DNA from: Leptasterias polaris
Taxonomy: Eukaryota; Echinodermata; Asteroidea; Forcipulatida; Asteriidae
Reading direction: 5' to 3'
Length of the DNA stretch: 64,000 bases
Assembly (NCBI GenBank): GCA_037783415.1
Contig: JAZGTN010000097.1
Span: forward strand, 1,178,001 to 1,242,000
The number at the start of each line of letters is the position of its first letter. The first letter of the stretch is position 1. The notes beneath the pieces are model-generated. The model was not told the DNA's origin. It did not search any database and saw nothing but the letters and a program-made list of their open reading frames with translations. Made by a program: the position numbers and the translations under genes. Below, one piece after another: positions 1 through 11,507 of the stretch.

Positions 1-134
1 GTTGTTTATATAGTCTATATATAGTACTTCATCATTGTTTCTGTAAAACAGTGGTACATTATTATGGGGGAATTCCACCATTTGCTATTTCTATCACTTC
101 AGTGTCATAAGTTTGTGTCGGAGTTAAGACAATA
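1..134. other. unassigned sequence at left edge
   Basis: AT-rich sequence with no coding signal and no repeat that I recognise. Confidence 0.5.
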
Positions 135-275
135 GGAGACTTTGGAACGCCAGGTGGCAGCAGACTTACCAGGTAGATTTCCATTGTTTACTTAGTTCTG
201 AGCATGCGTACATTACCGAGAAAAATGGATTTACCTGGTAAGTCTGCTGCCACCTAGCGTCCCAAAAGTCCCCCC
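135..275. mobile_element. palindromic MITE-like element
   Basis: The left arm (from GGAGACTTTGG, through GGTGGCAGCAGACTTACC) is the reverse complement of the right arm, which ends in CCAAAAGTCCCCCC. The arms are about 50 bp and leave a short central spacer. This is the structure of a short non-autonomous DNA transposon. No coding capacity; superfamily not determined because the target duplication is unclear. Confidence 0.7.
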
Positions 276-1995
276 TTTGGGCTCAATGATATGGCAGCTG
301 TGCTGATTACCATACGCACAAAATGTAGTCATGCTATTGTCAGGGTATGTCACGGGTTAGCAAATATTTCTGCTTATGCATGCGTACTGCAAGTTACTAA
401 GCGTTCTTCGTTTACACAGGTAGTGCAGACATTTGACCATGTAAGCCGGATGTTGGTGCGTGAGTAAGCGCAGAATTTCGCTGCACGCAGAGCCTTGAAA
501 TCAGGCCAGTTACAATCAGCTGGGCTATAGACCCTTATTATGGGACAGCCATCTTGATTTTTTCCCATTCAAATCAATGTAACCAGCCCGAGGCTGGAAG
601 GAGAAATAGTCTGGTTTCTTTTTCTGCAATGAATGTTATTGTTCATTACTGTCATTAGATGCAAGAAACATGACCAAGATAATGACAGCACGATAATGGG
701 CTATTGGTAATTGTAACAAAGTCTTAATATCATCAGCTCAGTGCTGTAAGGACCTTACTTGCAATTTCATATCTGTGACAATCAAAAGTTAAAAGTCCAT
801 ATCTGCAGAATGATTTATTATTTTCTCAGAATTTGTTTTTTCTTTTTGCCAATTACTTACTTTGGAGAACACTTGGTCAAAACTCCATTTTCCGAAGCTC
901 CAATGTATGCAAAAGTAATTTTATGAAATCCATACAAGCCAGAATAGGGACGTTATAGTCCATGTACTGATTAACTGCAATATTTTCCTTCTATACCTCC
1001 GATGTACATTTGAGGTGTTTCCCGCTTTTTGTATGCCTTAAATTCAAAATTCAAATTCAATTTAAAAATAGTTATGATGTGCTAAAAGGCATGGAATTTG
1101 TTTTGCAATAAAAAGACAAAAAAACCAATAGGCTAACAAGAATACCAGTATATTTTGTACACCTAGTTGTATCCTTATCCTATACATAGACCAGCCTGAC
1201 ATCTCACTAGTCAATTTCCACTATAACCTCTGAAGTTATATTTTATCAAATTTATCACGACGACGGCGTAAAAATTTGTAATATTCACAAAAGATATTGC
1301 ATTATGCATTATTCGTGGGAGGGCATGTCCCTTGCTTCAGTGCAGCAATAGAAATGTGTAACAATAGCAGCTCAAATGGAGATATATTTAGAAGTTCGTG
1401 TATTTATGTGCGTGTTTGCCCATATCCTATGTCAGCAGAGAGATTTTGTTGGATGATTGTATATGGATTGTGTGGCCTTGTTTTGATTAATGTTCAAAGA
1501 TCATGACGGAGTCCATGTCAGATGTGGACAGACGTTTGTCATAATAACATATTTGAACATCAGTTACAGAATAAAGTTCAAACATGACAGTGTTATTGCC
1601 TGGCTTAAACTCTGCTTTGCAAAGTGTGGGAAATTGGATGAGAACTTTCTCGGCTTGCATTCAAGATTATCTGTAGAATAAAGACAGCCTGCACTCTGCT
1701 GGGTGATGAAAACCACGAGACAGACATTGCTGGGATATTGACAGTGCTGTGAGCACTGTTGGAATGAATTCCCCTGTGTACACTAGCTTTAAGCTGCATC
1801 CCTTGCATTGTGCATTACAGGTGAAATGTTTGCAAAAGCATCCGTATTTCATTCGCATAAAGGAAATTCAGACAGAAACAAGCTGTCCTATGTCATTGCA
1901 GATTTTTTTTCAAGTCTGTTTGACCACATTTCTCATTTCAGATACAAAATGTATCATTTTTATCAAATGATTTTAATTTATGAATTGTAATATAT
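276..1995. other. unassigned noncoding sequence
   Basis: No exon-like segment with paired splice sites and no recognisable protein. Short open frames here overlap each other on both strands and look accidental. Confidence 0.5.
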
Positions 1996-2398
1996 TAGTC
2001 AGTTCTTATATGGCGCTTTTACAGGCATTTCAAAGCGCTTATGAGTATGTTAGTAAGACGGGACGAGGTATGCTAAGTTTTTGTTTTAGCATACCTGTCT
2101 TAGTAAGTTTTTGAGTTATGAGACCCTTTTAGATAGTACCTTGTAAGGGTTTTTACAAGGTGCTGGGACACAATCTGCAGCCAACCAAACCAGAAACATT
2201 GGACCCTACCCCTACCTCTACCTCTTATTGATAAGTGTACTGGGTTCTTGCATTGCACAACGCATGTCTGAAGGCAAAGCAAGAATGGTTAAGTGTCCAG
2301 CTTTAAGGACCCTAGTGTCATGACCGGGACTCGAACCCACTCTCTGCGATTAGAAACACCAGCACCCAGCTCCGATGTGCTTGACCACTCAGCCATAA
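1996..2398 (-). mobile_element. tRNA-derived SINE with LINE-like tail
   Basis: Read on the minus strand, it begins with a tRNA-like head of the Ser/Leu type at about 2398-2320 (GGCTGAGTGGTCAAGC-like box A, then GGGTTCGAGTCCCGG as box B). A unique body follows, then a 3' end with a GCGCCATATAAGAAC-like motif resembling the 3' ends of the CR1/L2-type LINEs in this window. A second copy of head and body lies at 5345-5638. The LINE-like tail suggests mobilisation by that LINE, which is an inference. Confidence 0.65.
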
Positions 2399-2739
2399 TA
2401 AACCTTTTACTTCAGTGTGCTGAGCACTTAGAGCCACAGTGCTCTTTCATACAGCCGTTTGGGGCAAATTAAAATCAATTGTGGAAACCATTTCCCCCAT
2501 ATTCCTTTTTTTAACATTAACCTTTTAAACCAAGAGAGCTATCAGATGATTTTCCAACAAAGCAGTTATTACTGTTGGTGTGAAGAACCTTGTTCATGTT
2601 ATGGGATAGCCGTTACACTATCCCAAATAACTGATTATCTTGGTGCTGGATTGAGCTTCCAAGGTTTTCCTTGTCTTCCTGAAGATTAAAGAGGCAGCTT
2701 CAATTTTATTTTTGTAAATGTGTGTTCAATGTGTTTTCT
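2399..2739. other. unassigned noncoding sequence
   Basis: A 76-codon open frame at 2459-2689 has no recognisable features. No splice pair or repeat was assigned. Confidence 0.4.
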
Positions 2740-3007
2740 TTAAACTTTGCAATTTCTTTAAGTTGCTCTTTTAGGCATTGCGTGTTGGACCCCGGTTCGA
2801 ATCCCACCTCAGACCAGAGCCTTGCATGTGGATTGGGTTTTCAGTCCCTACCTGATGGGTGATTCCTATTAAAGATTTTTCCTCCCACATCTAAAACTAA
2901 TTAAACACGGATATCTTCAGACCTACGAGACACAGTGCTAGTTATTTTTGAGGGTCCCTTGATTTTATAAAAATCAAAAATGAAAAAAAAAAAAAAAAAA
3001 AAAAAAA
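2740..3007 (+). mobile_element. tRNA-derived SINE with poly(A) tail
   Basis: A box-B-like sequence (GGTTCGAATCCCACC, near 2790) is followed by a body containing GGGTTTTCAGTCCCTACC, and the element ends in an A tract at about 2979-3007. This order (RNA polymerase III head, body, A tail) is typical of a SINE. The 5' end is not sharply defined. Confidence 0.6.
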
Positions 3008-4924
3008 CTTTCTCCCTAGAGTCAAAGAAGGCTGGCATTTATAAGGCCTTCTTGTCAAGCCTGCATGGACCCTATCTTTAAACCACATGCATATCAATGA
3101 GTGCGTAGGAGACGAATATTAAGGAATACGATCCAGACGGTTTGGGAGTCCGCTTTTTGTACTCGGAAGACGTGATGTAAATTGTAGCAGTCTATGAATA
3201 GAGAGGTGTTTTTACAAACAGGAAATGAATTCCGTGACCGGCTCACTAATAATCGCTCACTGCTAATTTAACCTGAAGACAGCACTGTTTGCTAATTGCA
3301 AAAGCAGACAAATTCGTCTTCAAGAAGACGAGACGATTAGAAGTCATTATACAGGCTTGTCTTGTTTACACATTGGAATTGGTTTTTCTCTCATTCAAAC
3401 ACGGTTAAAACCCCCGCTGATTGGAAAGGTTAATGACATTCTTACTGTCTTGATTGTTTGTGATGAAACTTATGAAACATCTTTCGATTATAAAACTTCT
3501 GGGTATAATGTCAACAAGTTTATACAACCAGGCAATTCCATCAAAAGTAAACCTTCAAAATGACATTAAGGAACATCTCATTAGCTAATGAATGTTTCAT
3601 ATTTATGTTGCTTCTTCTTCTTCGAATCGTGCCCACACAAGCTAGATGCTGCATTTATGCCAGAACTGAACACAGTCTTTGGCACTTTCGTTGAATTAAG
3701 CGAGGTCTTCAGCATCACATTTCTGCTCCAGTAGGGGGCAAAGAGTAGGTGATATAGGGTGTGTGGTTCAGAACCGCATATTCAGGTCACATCCTTGTTG
3801 TTCAGGTAGCCTTATTTCTTGAGCGTTACTTTGCAGCGACCGGTACATGATCTGAGTCGGTTGAGGCATTTCAGCCCAGCTTGAGTCAGCACTGGGTGGG
3901 AGTTCCTCTTTTGCGCTTGTGGACATGGATGTTACTGTGACGTCATTTCCAACCCCTCCTCCAGAAACCCTTTATAACATCCCCCAAATTCTCCTTCAAG
4001 AGTATTCTTATTCTGACTCTCATTTCTTATTGTTCATCCAACTTGCTGTCTTGCCCTTATGGCTCCTTATATCAGAGACTTGCCTCTCCCATATCTATGA
4101 GCTAGATTGATTGTACTTGCAACCGTTGTCAGTCAAACAAATATAAATAAGTTTTTGGCATAAATATACGCTTGCTTCTTGTGCATCATTTATATTGTTC
4201 ATCGCTGTCTACACTCCCCCTCTGCTCCGGCACACTCTCATCAACATTTTAGTTAACCAGGGAAGTGGAGAAAGACATATCAAACCCTCAATTAGTTCCT
4301 GCATTACATTACTGTTGGAAGGTTGACTAGACTTTCTTCCCATAAGGCTACTTTGGGATTAACAGCTTCACTGGGTTCAGTTCCACTGAGGCTTGCTTAA
4401 CGTCATGCTCATTCCTAATGTGTTAAATGTGTTTAAACATTCTTCTGAAATTGATATCATATGAGCTAAGGCAAAATAAGAAGACAGTTAAAGAGGGCCT
4501 CTGTTTAAGGTCAAATCATGTTCCATCCAATAGATAAAGTCATAGTCAAAAAAGTTACAAGTCTCTCACCTTGCACTAAAATGGTGTAAACCGTCATTGT
4601 GCTTGATACGCTTCTATAGTATAGTGCTAAATTTGTCCACATCCAAAAACATGCAATGATGTCACAATTCAAATATGTGGGTCTGTACATTTTTTGTACA
4701 GGAAACTGTTAGTTCGTTTTGAATTGTTATGAAATTCAATCACAAAGGCATTGAACTTGTCATTTTGACTGACGCACAAAACAGAATTTTACCATAGAGC
4801 CCCTCTTTCTTGAACATGGTGATATTTCAGATAAGTAAGATTTGAAACTTTACATGGTGGGAACTCAGTCTAGGGAGGTTTGCTGAGACACCATGTACAT
4901 TATGACTTGTGGTTCGTTCTGAAA
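3008..4924. other. unassigned noncoding sequence
   Basis: No coding exon recognised. The block at about 3600-3930 is less AT-rich and looks like decayed repeat, but I could not name it. Confidence 0.4.
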
Positions 4925-4939
4925 AGAACCGGTTGTTTA

Positions 4940-4980
4940 ACATTCTCCTGAAGACGATCAGAGCGTACTGATTGAAAGGT
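4940..4980 (+). other. CCTGAAGA hairpin motif, possible Penelope-type remnant
   Basis: CTGAAGA (4948-4954) is followed by a hairpin, CGATCAG / CTGATTG with loop AGCGTA, and then by AAAGG. This resembles the CUGANGA - stem II - GAAA layout of the hammerhead-like motifs in Penelope-like retroelements, although one extra base and a wobble pair make it non-canonical. A related motif lies at 34602-34633. Confidence 0.25.
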
Positions 4981-5154
4981 TGAACTGTTAACTGTTAGCC
5001 AGGTTAGCTGTTCAGTTCCCCCCTCCACTAATGTATTCCACAGTAGTAGATACAGTCAGCAGGACAAGTACTTTTCGAAACAAGCCGGATTTGTCCTTAT
5101 AAAAACTTAAATTCACCTCGTTGCTTTCTAAGTCGGCGTAAAAGAATAAATCCT

Positions 5155-5215
5155 TAGGCATCATTGGTGGGATTTGAACCCACAACATTCAGCATTCGAG
5201 AGCAAATATTATCTA
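5155..5215 (-). mobile_element. tRNA-like SINE head fragment
   Basis: On the minus strand it reads GCTCTCGAATGCTGAATG followed by GTGGGTTCAAATCCCACC (box B). Close matches lie at 7372-7495, 30384-30460 and 36110-36190, so it belongs to a dispersed family rather than being a working tRNA gene. Confidence 0.55.
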
Positions 5216-5248
5216 TAAAACCAAATGTTATTGTTTTTTATACCAATG

Positions 5249-5270
5249 ACAATAATAATAATAATAATAA
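5249..5270. repeat. (AAT)n microsatellite
   Basis: About seven AAT units in a row. Confidence 0.85.
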
Positions 5271-5344
5271 TGTAAGTTTAAAACGCGCACTGTCAGTCAT
5301 AAATGACACACTTGTGGCCAAATTATCACTTGATTCTGGTGGAG

Positions 5345-5638
5345 ATTATTAAGAATGATTTTATGAGACCAAGCAACCATAATACAACACATTGAAAGGA
5401 ATACAAGGTGAGGCGGTGCATATTGCTACCAGACCATACCAGAAACGCCGGGGCAAGCCCCCTTCTCTGTACGACTAATGCACTCGATTCTTTTACGTGC
5501 ATCACACAACACACATGACCTAGGGTTTAATGTCTTCCTTAAGGACACAAGTTTTAAGACTGGGAATTGAGCCCAAACTCTGCTGATCAGAAACACCTGA
5601 GCTTGAGTCCAGTGCGCTTGACCACTCAGCTATGACAT
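5345..5638 (-). mobile_element. tRNA-derived SINE, second copy
   Basis: Minus-strand copy of the family at 1996-2398. The head at about 5638-5562 reads AGCTGAGTGGTCAAGCGCAC and later GGGCTCAATTCCC; the shared body extends down to about 5345. Box B has drifted from the consensus GGTTCGANTCC, so an active promoter is unlikely. Confidence 0.6.
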
Positions 5639-5702
5639 GTTGCATATTTAATGTTTATTTATAAATAATGATTGTCGTTTTTTTTCCTTTTTGGCTTTAT
5701 AG

Positions 5703-5804
5703 GGAGAGAGCAGCAGCCAATCGGAGGAAGGGGACCCTGGACGAAGAGACACCCCTCTCCTTGATGAGGTTATCTCACAGTTAGAGAAGGTTTTGTCATT
5801 ATGA
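5703..5804 (+). CDS. possible terminal coding exon, unknown gene
   Basis: A pyrimidine-rich tract (TTTTTTTTCC...) leads to TTATAG at 5697-5702, a good acceptor. From 5703 an open frame of 33 codons runs to TGA at 5802-5804. Its product starts GESSSQSEEGDPGRRD and ends in an amphipathic helix, PLLDEVISQLEKVLSL. GC content is clearly above the surrounding sequence and no strong GTRAGT donor follows, so it would be a last exon. A second frame (GERAAANRRKGTLDEETPLS) is also open for about 27 codons, so the frame is not certain. I do not recognise the protein. Any partner exons would lie upstream, beyond the left edge or in sequence where I could not find them. Confidence 0.35.
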   Translation, partial: GESSSQSEEGDPGRRDTPLLDEVISQLEKVLSL

Positions 5805-5882
5805 TGTTTAACATTGTGGTGCCAAATGTGACAGGTTAGGGGATGCTGAATTCTGGGGCGATCGTTTCATCTGGTTATACCC
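5805..5882. other. short unassigned gap
   Basis: Would be 3' UTR if 5703-5804 is a terminal exon; no AATAAA signal seen here. Confidence 0.3.
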
Positions 5883-6066
5883 AGGGGCACCATCGTCATG
5901 ATCACAGCAGGCCTGTGGCTCTACATGGAGTTATGAACTCCCACCCAGTTACTGCACATGCGTGTGTCCTCCATATGACATGGAGGGAGAGCATGCGCAT
6001 GCAGAAAGTGGTTGACGGTTCATAATTCCAGTACTGGCCTGTTTTGATCATAACGATAGTGCCCCT
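5883..6066. mobile_element. palindromic MITE-like element
   Basis: The outer arms AGGGGCACCATCGTCATGATCA and TGATCATAACGATAGTGCCCCT are inverted matches. Pairing continues inward (GTTATGAAC with GTTCATAA; CATGCGTGTGTCCTCCAT with ATGGAGGGAGAGCATG), so nearly the whole element folds on itself. Confidence 0.7.
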
Positions 6067-6151
6067 AGCATGCGGCCAACATTTACAACGTCATTAGTCA
6101 CAAGAAAATGGTGAAATGGATAAACACAGTATATTAGGTTTTCTCTGTTTT
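6067..6151. other. short unassigned gap
   Basis: Nothing recognised. Confidence 0.3.
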
Positions 6152-6290
6152 CAAATGTTGGGTTTTGGAGTCGCGAGATCAAAAATAATTGTTTTACTCA
6201 TTTCTCGAAAACTCAAGCATTTCAAGCAAAAACACTTCAAGGGAAGTATTCCACCATGACCATCTTTATCTCAAAATCTGAGCATCTTCT
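6152..6290 (+). mobile_element. fragment of the GGGTGTGTACAACATTGG (B) MITE family
   Basis: Contains the family's internal sequence: GTTTTCAAATGTTGG, then AATTGTTTTACTCATTTCTC, then TTCAAGGGAAGTATTCCACCATGACC. Both ends are missing. Complete copies are at 45859-46210 and 62531-62886. Confidence 0.6.
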
Positions 6291-6394
6291 GCAATGACAC
6301 ACTTAGAGACAGTAACATAGTTTAAATGTTGAACGGCTTCTGACTGGCTACCCTGAACAAAGATATTGCCAACACAGGAACACCACCAACATTA

Positions 6395-6480
6395 GGGCTA
6401 GAGACTTCAGTTGGTTGAGCGCTGGCCCATTAATCCGGAGGTTGCAGGTTCAATACCTGCTCTAGTCATTTATTCTTTGT
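6395..6480 (+). mobile_element. tRNA-derived SINE head
   Basis: CTTCAGTTGGTTGAGCGCTGG (box A-like) and GCAGGTTCAATACCTGC (T-arm/box B) are enclosed by CTAGAG ... CTCTAG. A diverged relative is at 54290-54355. The cloverleaf is imperfect in the anticodon arm, so I read it as a SINE and not as a tRNA gene. Confidence 0.5.
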
Positions 6481-7371
6481 TCACCTCTGTATCTCTTGGA
6501 CTCATGGGGATTGTTTTGAATGGACTCTCCACCCAATCGAGTGTACTGTATCTCATTCTTGAGAAGATCTTCAGAAAAGGTTTATGGAGGTTATCAAATC
6601 GTGTATTCATATTTTGGGGGGCGCAAGGGTAATAGATATGTTTTTATATGGGAGGTGAGAATTAGCATTGTAATTTATTTATTCTACCCTACTATGGGTA
6701 AACAGTGCTCCTCACACATGGGTGTAAGGGGAAAACGAAAATACATAAATAAATAAGTAATATTTGACAAAGGTTTATTTAAAAGAAGGTGTGATGTTCT
6801 TCCAAGCTGATTTCCTATGTTTGTGCCTTCTGAAAATCACTGAAATTGTTCTTAAATAGGGGAAGCCTGAAAAAGTCTATAAAAGTATATACTGCATGAA
6901 GGCTTATTAAATTTTCCTAAAATTTTTTTCCAGGGGCCAAAAATTATGCATGTAATTAAAATGTTATGCAAATTTGTACTAGTGTGCAGTAAATAACTCT
7001 TTTGAAAGTACTTTCTTTGTGACTCAAAAAAGGAGTGACTACCACTCTGGCACAGCATTCACTCACTGAATGTGAAAATGTGGATTTTTTAAGAATTGTA
7101 TGGTGTTTTGTTACAGATGTTATGACTTTTGCTATGAAATTTCAACATTTGTTTAATAATACAAAGCCTTTATATGGCACTATACAAACAAAAGAGCACC
7201 TTACAAGAACAGAGAAAGAGAGACGTCGGTTCAAAAGGAAAACTTAAACAACTACAATTTGTCTTTAGGAAGGTTCTGGGGATACAAATGTCTTGACGAG
7301 GCACATTAATAGTAGTCCAATAATAATAATTCGTCCATGTTTATTTATCATCCATTATGCCTTCGAAAGGA
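6481..7371. other. unassigned noncoding sequence
   Basis: May include the body of the preceding SINE. A CACTATACAAA-like motif near 7177 recalls CR1/L2 3' ends, but no larger match was seen. A short (AAT)n lies near 7320. Confidence 0.4.
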
Positions 7372-7495
7372 TTCGAACTGCCTCCAGCTACCAGGCAATC
7401 TCAGTGGTGTAACCGTGTCAGACATGTGCTCTAGAATGGCAAATGTCGTGGGTTCGAATCCCACCCAAGTAATATATCTGCAGATGTTTTCACAG
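7372..7495 (+). mobile_element. tRNA-like SINE head
   Basis: Contains CATGTGCTCTAGAATGGCAA followed by CGTGGGTTCGAATCCCACCC, a perfect box-B arm. Same family as 5155-5215, 30384-30460 and 36110-36190. Confidence 0.6.
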
Positions 7496-7501
7496 GACTC
7501 C

Positions 7502-7524
7502 GGGGGGGGGGGGGTGGGGGGGGG
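7502..7524. repeat. poly(G) tract
   Basis: G13 T G9, directly downstream of the SINE head. Confidence 0.9.
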
Positions 7525-8628
7525 AGTACGGAGTATACACTGTTTACACATTGCATACACTCTTTGGACATTCCTGTGTTCTGTGCAATTCCTTCATTCT
7601 GTGCACTTCAGAAAAAACATATTCTTCAACTCTGTAAAAACAAAAACACTGTGTGGACGTGTGTAAGTCCATGTAGTGTATCAAGTCCCTGCTATGTGTG
7701 GACCTCTTTTGCTTTCAGGTCCACACTTCGTATGTAACCAAAGACATTAGTGTATGAGGTACAAACACAAATTATATAAAGAATCTGCTTCATTCCAAAC
7801 TCAACACAACTTCGTGTGAATTAAACATATATATATCATGGTATGAATTGAATAAGAAATGACTTGTGTACTTTAAATTACAGTTCTTGGACCAATGGCC
7901 AAACATTATATACAGGACTAAATGTTTGATAAATACTGACTTATTAAATATACACATATTTTGTTTAAACAGTTTTTTAAGGTAAGCTATTTTAATATGT
8001 ACGATTAATGTGCGTACGATTACAATGACCTACACAAAATACACATTCTACAAATACACATGTTCTTATTTATGTATTGCTACGCTTGTGCAATTAAAAC
8101 ATTATAAAACACTTAAAACAGCATAATTCATGGTTTTTGCTCTTCCATATTTAAATGTTCCATTTGTTGTATTCAGTTTAACAAATAGACCTTCATGGCT
8201 ATTTTTGTTAATGTGGTTTCCTTCCAGTCAAGGTTCGGAAATTAATTCATTTCGCAATTAAACAAAAATTGTTTTGAGTTTTCCCGAATTTCCTTGTGTT
8301 TTTCAATTTTAAAAAATAAATTAAGCTCCACCTGCATGTGCAGTTTACAGAATTCAATTTGAAGTTTGTGATTTGATCAGCTGCAGGAGACACCACAAGC
8401 GCGGACACAGACGGACACAAATTGTGAATTAGGTTATGTTTCTTTATTTTGGTGGCTAACTGTACGCGGCATATGACATGGGCGGCATGTGTGATATATA
8501 GTGAAATACACAAGTGCAAAGACTAATAAATAACCGGCACAACATGTTTGTCCATCCATGTTTCACTTATCACGGCTGTGAGTGTCTGCATTTTGCAAAG
8601 GCAAGAAGAATGTTTTTATTAAAGCACA
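7525..8628. other. unassigned AT-rich sequence
   Basis: No exon or repeat recognised. Confidence 0.4.
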
Positions 8629-9170
8629 AGGACAACATTGGTAATAGTCAAAGACCGGTATCCGCACTCTATGTGACTCAACCTAGACATGAAATGACAA
8701 ACTTGTGAAAGTTTTAGCTCAACCGGACCTCGGAATCACAGGGAAAAATTGCACTCTAAAAGGATTGGAATTGACCTGGATCAGTGTCCCGTGGGGCTTG
8801 ACCAAGCTGGGTCAGTATGACCCGGACTCTTTGTCAAAATGACACAGAAATGGGTCGAACTAATGCGAATTCGGGTCACTCTCCCATTTTTAAAAACCAT
8901 TTTCCGTGTCAATCTGACCCAGATGGGTCAGGTCCTGTGTTCAATTCTGACCCCGGAGTTTTTATAGAGTCAACAAATCTGTTGCAGTTTACGTTTTCAC
9001 TGTTTTCAAACATTGGGTTTGACTCACAATATGAATACTATAATTGTTTTACTCGCATCTTAAATGGCATTTCAGGCAAGAATATTTCAAGGGAAGTTTT
9101 CCCACCATGACCATCTACATACCATGTAAAGTGATGTGCAAATGTTACCAATGTTGTGCATACCCTTTAA
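8629..9170 (+). mobile_element. B-family TTAA MITE carrying a nested insertion
   Basis: Starts TTAAAGCACAAGGACAACATTGG and ends CAATGTTGTGCATACCCTTTAA, with TTAA at both edges. The order of internal motifs (AGTCAAAGACC, GAAATGACAAACTTGTGAAAG, then TTTTCACTGTTTTCAAACATTGGG, GGGAAGTTTTCCCACCATGACC) matches complete copies at 45859-46210 and 35692-36032. The difference in length is the block at 8752-8970, a different element. Confidence 0.75.
8752..8970. mobile_element. C-family CACTCTAAAA MITE nested in the B element
   Basis: Begins CACTCTAAAAG and ends TTTTTATAGAGT; the interior repeats GACCC..TGGGTC modules. The same family is complete at 45589-45838. It interrupts the B element between the GGAATCAC and TTTTCACTG motifs, so it inserted later. 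Confidence 0.75.
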
Positions 9171-11125
9171 AGCATAACAGTTGCTTGGGGGTGGGGGGGA
9201 GGGGGGAGGGGAGTACATCATTGTGACCCCCAATGCTAAATCAAGCACTTCTTGGAAATTGTGAAATGACATTAATAAAAGTGAAGACAGCTGTAATTTG
9301 ATGTCAATGTGATGTGATGTCTTTAACATTTTATATGTTGAATAATACCCATACCCTATAGGCCCTAATTATAGGTGCTATTTGAACCTTGGAAGCTCTA
9401 ACTTTTGTTGATGAGGAGCAAACAAAGCCTAGTTTTGAGTTCTGGCAGGAAGAGCCTGGGTTTAGGATTGAGCGCCACGTACAAAAACCTTTCAATTTGG
9501 ATCAAACTCTGTGTTGACATTTAATCTACCGACATGGAACATAATGGTATATTACTATTATGTACAATGCTACAATGAATTTGAGAATCAATGTTGTTAT
9601 ACATTTACTCATTTTGCAACACTTCTCAAAATTTCAAACAGGTAAAATACAACGAGGACAGAAGCAAAATGTGGAGAGGGCGATGCAGAGGAGGAAAGTG
9701 TTTTTCCTGTATCCAAAAGGCCCTGCCCGTAATAATAAGATGACTGCAGCATGGCATATTTTTATTATAAATATGAAATAGTAACAAGTTGCACACTGAA
9801 AGAACGAATTGTTACATTGATGTTCAGTAACACAACATGAATGCCAGGTTATTTGTTATTTATTTATTATTTTGGGGAGGGGGCGGGGTTGTGATGTTTT
9901 ATGGGGTGTTTTGTTTTCTTTAACTTTAAACAGGAGCGAAAATGTAGGTGACCTATTTACTGAAAACTGCTGTGAATACTTTTCAATGACAGTTTAATGG
10001 GTTAATTTATAATCAACCTTTTGTAAACCGAATGTTTGGCATAAATGCGAGCTTCCTCGGTGAAGGGAGCCTGACAAGGGAAACATTTTCTAGGGGAGCT
10101 AAGGCAAAGTAGGTGGGGAACAAAACAAAAACCCTTTTCCACCTTCTTATAATTTTATTGTTAGGTATTTACAATTATAATTCTTATGTTGGTTCTTTAA
10201 TAGCCGTTCTTTTGGTTTTGTTTGTTTGTTTGTTTGTTGGGTTGTTGGGTTGTTTGTTTGTTTGTTTCCTGGGGGGGGGGGGGGTCTGTAAAACGTGAAA
10301 TAACTCCCCATTGTATTTTAACTAAGGAAGATTTTCACAAGCAATTTTTTCCCCACTTTATTCTCACTGTTACTTTGTAACTGATCTAATGAAAAGAGAC
10401 GGACATACACTGATACAGTTGATTGTAGGTTGGTGAAGTAAACATTATTATTTTTTTTTTCCTTTTTTATTTCTTTAAATATATTTCTTAAAAACATTTA
10501 GAGAATAAAAATTGCTTTAACTACTGGGTTCCAAAATCATAACATTTTACAAGATACATGTTGAATTGTTAATAAGTAAGATACACACTTCAAAGACAAA
10601 GGACATTTAAAAAATCAGGTAATGATATTAGTAGATGTTAAAAAGCAACGTTTAATTAAAGCACCAAAGTGTGGCTTCAAATTTTCTGAAATGAAATTGT
10701 TAAAAAAAGCTTTATCTCTGTGCGGCATCCAACATTTATCTACCCGTGTAACCAATTAACAGCCAATAACGTGCGCTAGATGACGCAGTGTTTTCTTTGC
10801 TGGTATTAAAGCCCCCAATGCAAGGGGTCGAGTCGATAATGAAATCTATAAAAATAGTCAATATAAGATATGGTCCAGACTCCAGACGAGACTGGAGTGC
10901 CTCTTGTACCAGTGTTAAGTATGGTAAGCCTATTGATTGGTCAGCTCGCCATGGATACTGACTAACCCATTCGAGTGGGCGGGGCATCGTTGGTATCCCC
11001 ACCACTTGCAACAATAACACAGTTTTGAATTTTCCTCTCACACATTCTGTCAAAAACATTATGGATTTTTACTGCACGACCACCCATCCCGCCGACCCCA
11101 TAATTTACATCACACTTCGTACTAT
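9171..11125. other. unassigned noncoding sequence
   Basis: Holds G-rich tracts near 9186-9211 and G14 at 10271-10284. At 10933-10985 an ATTGGTCAG (CCAAT-box type) and a GGGCGGGGC (GC box) lie about 40 bp apart, but no gene start was found beside them. A possible but unsupported exon at about 9645-9780 is listed under rejected items. Confidence 0.4.
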
Positions 11126-11507
11126 TTAAAGGCACTGGACACCTTTGGTAATTGTCAAAAACCAGTATTCTCACTTGGTGTATCCCAACGTTAACAAATG
11201 CATAAAATAACAAATCTGTGAAAATTTGGACTCAATTGGTCATTGAAGTTGCAAGAGAATAATGAAAGAAAAAACACCCTTGTTGCACAAATGTGTGTGC
11301 TTTCAGATGCCTATAATAAAAGGCTTCACTGAAGTCTTTTATTATTTGAGTGAGAAATTACCCTTTTCTCAAAAACTACGTTACTTCAGAGGGAGTCGTT
11401 TCTCACAATGTTTTTTACTATCAACAGCTCTCCGTTGCTCGTTACCAATTAAGTTTTTATGCTAACAATTATTTTGAGTAATTACCAATAGTGTCCAGTG
11501 CCTTTAA
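11126..11507 (-). mobile_element. A-family TTAA palindromic MITE
   Basis: Edges are TTTAAAGGCACTGGACAC and its inverted form GTGTCCAGTGCCTTTAA, with TTAA at both sides (11126-11129, 11504-11507). TTAA target use fits piggyBac- or Kolobok-type transposons. Inner landmarks are ACCAGTATTCTCACTTGGTG and the CTCTCCGTTGCTCGTTACC arm. It is inverted relative to the copy at 28422-28812. No transposase. Confidence 0.85.

Noticed and set aside
6395..6480. Functional tRNA gene
   Set aside because: Box A and B are recognisable but the anticodon arm pairs poorly and a diverged relative exists, so a tRNA-derived SINE is the better reading.
9645..9780. Possible exon after a TTTCAAACAG acceptor (RGQKQNVERAMQRRKVFF frame)
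   Set aside because: Two frames are open, neither is recognisable, and no conserved partner exon is visible; too weak to list as coding.
10736..11213. Minus-strand frames containing GGMGGRAVKIHNVFDRM
   Set aside because: The frame breaks near 11000 and the segment includes part of a MITE; no family recognised.
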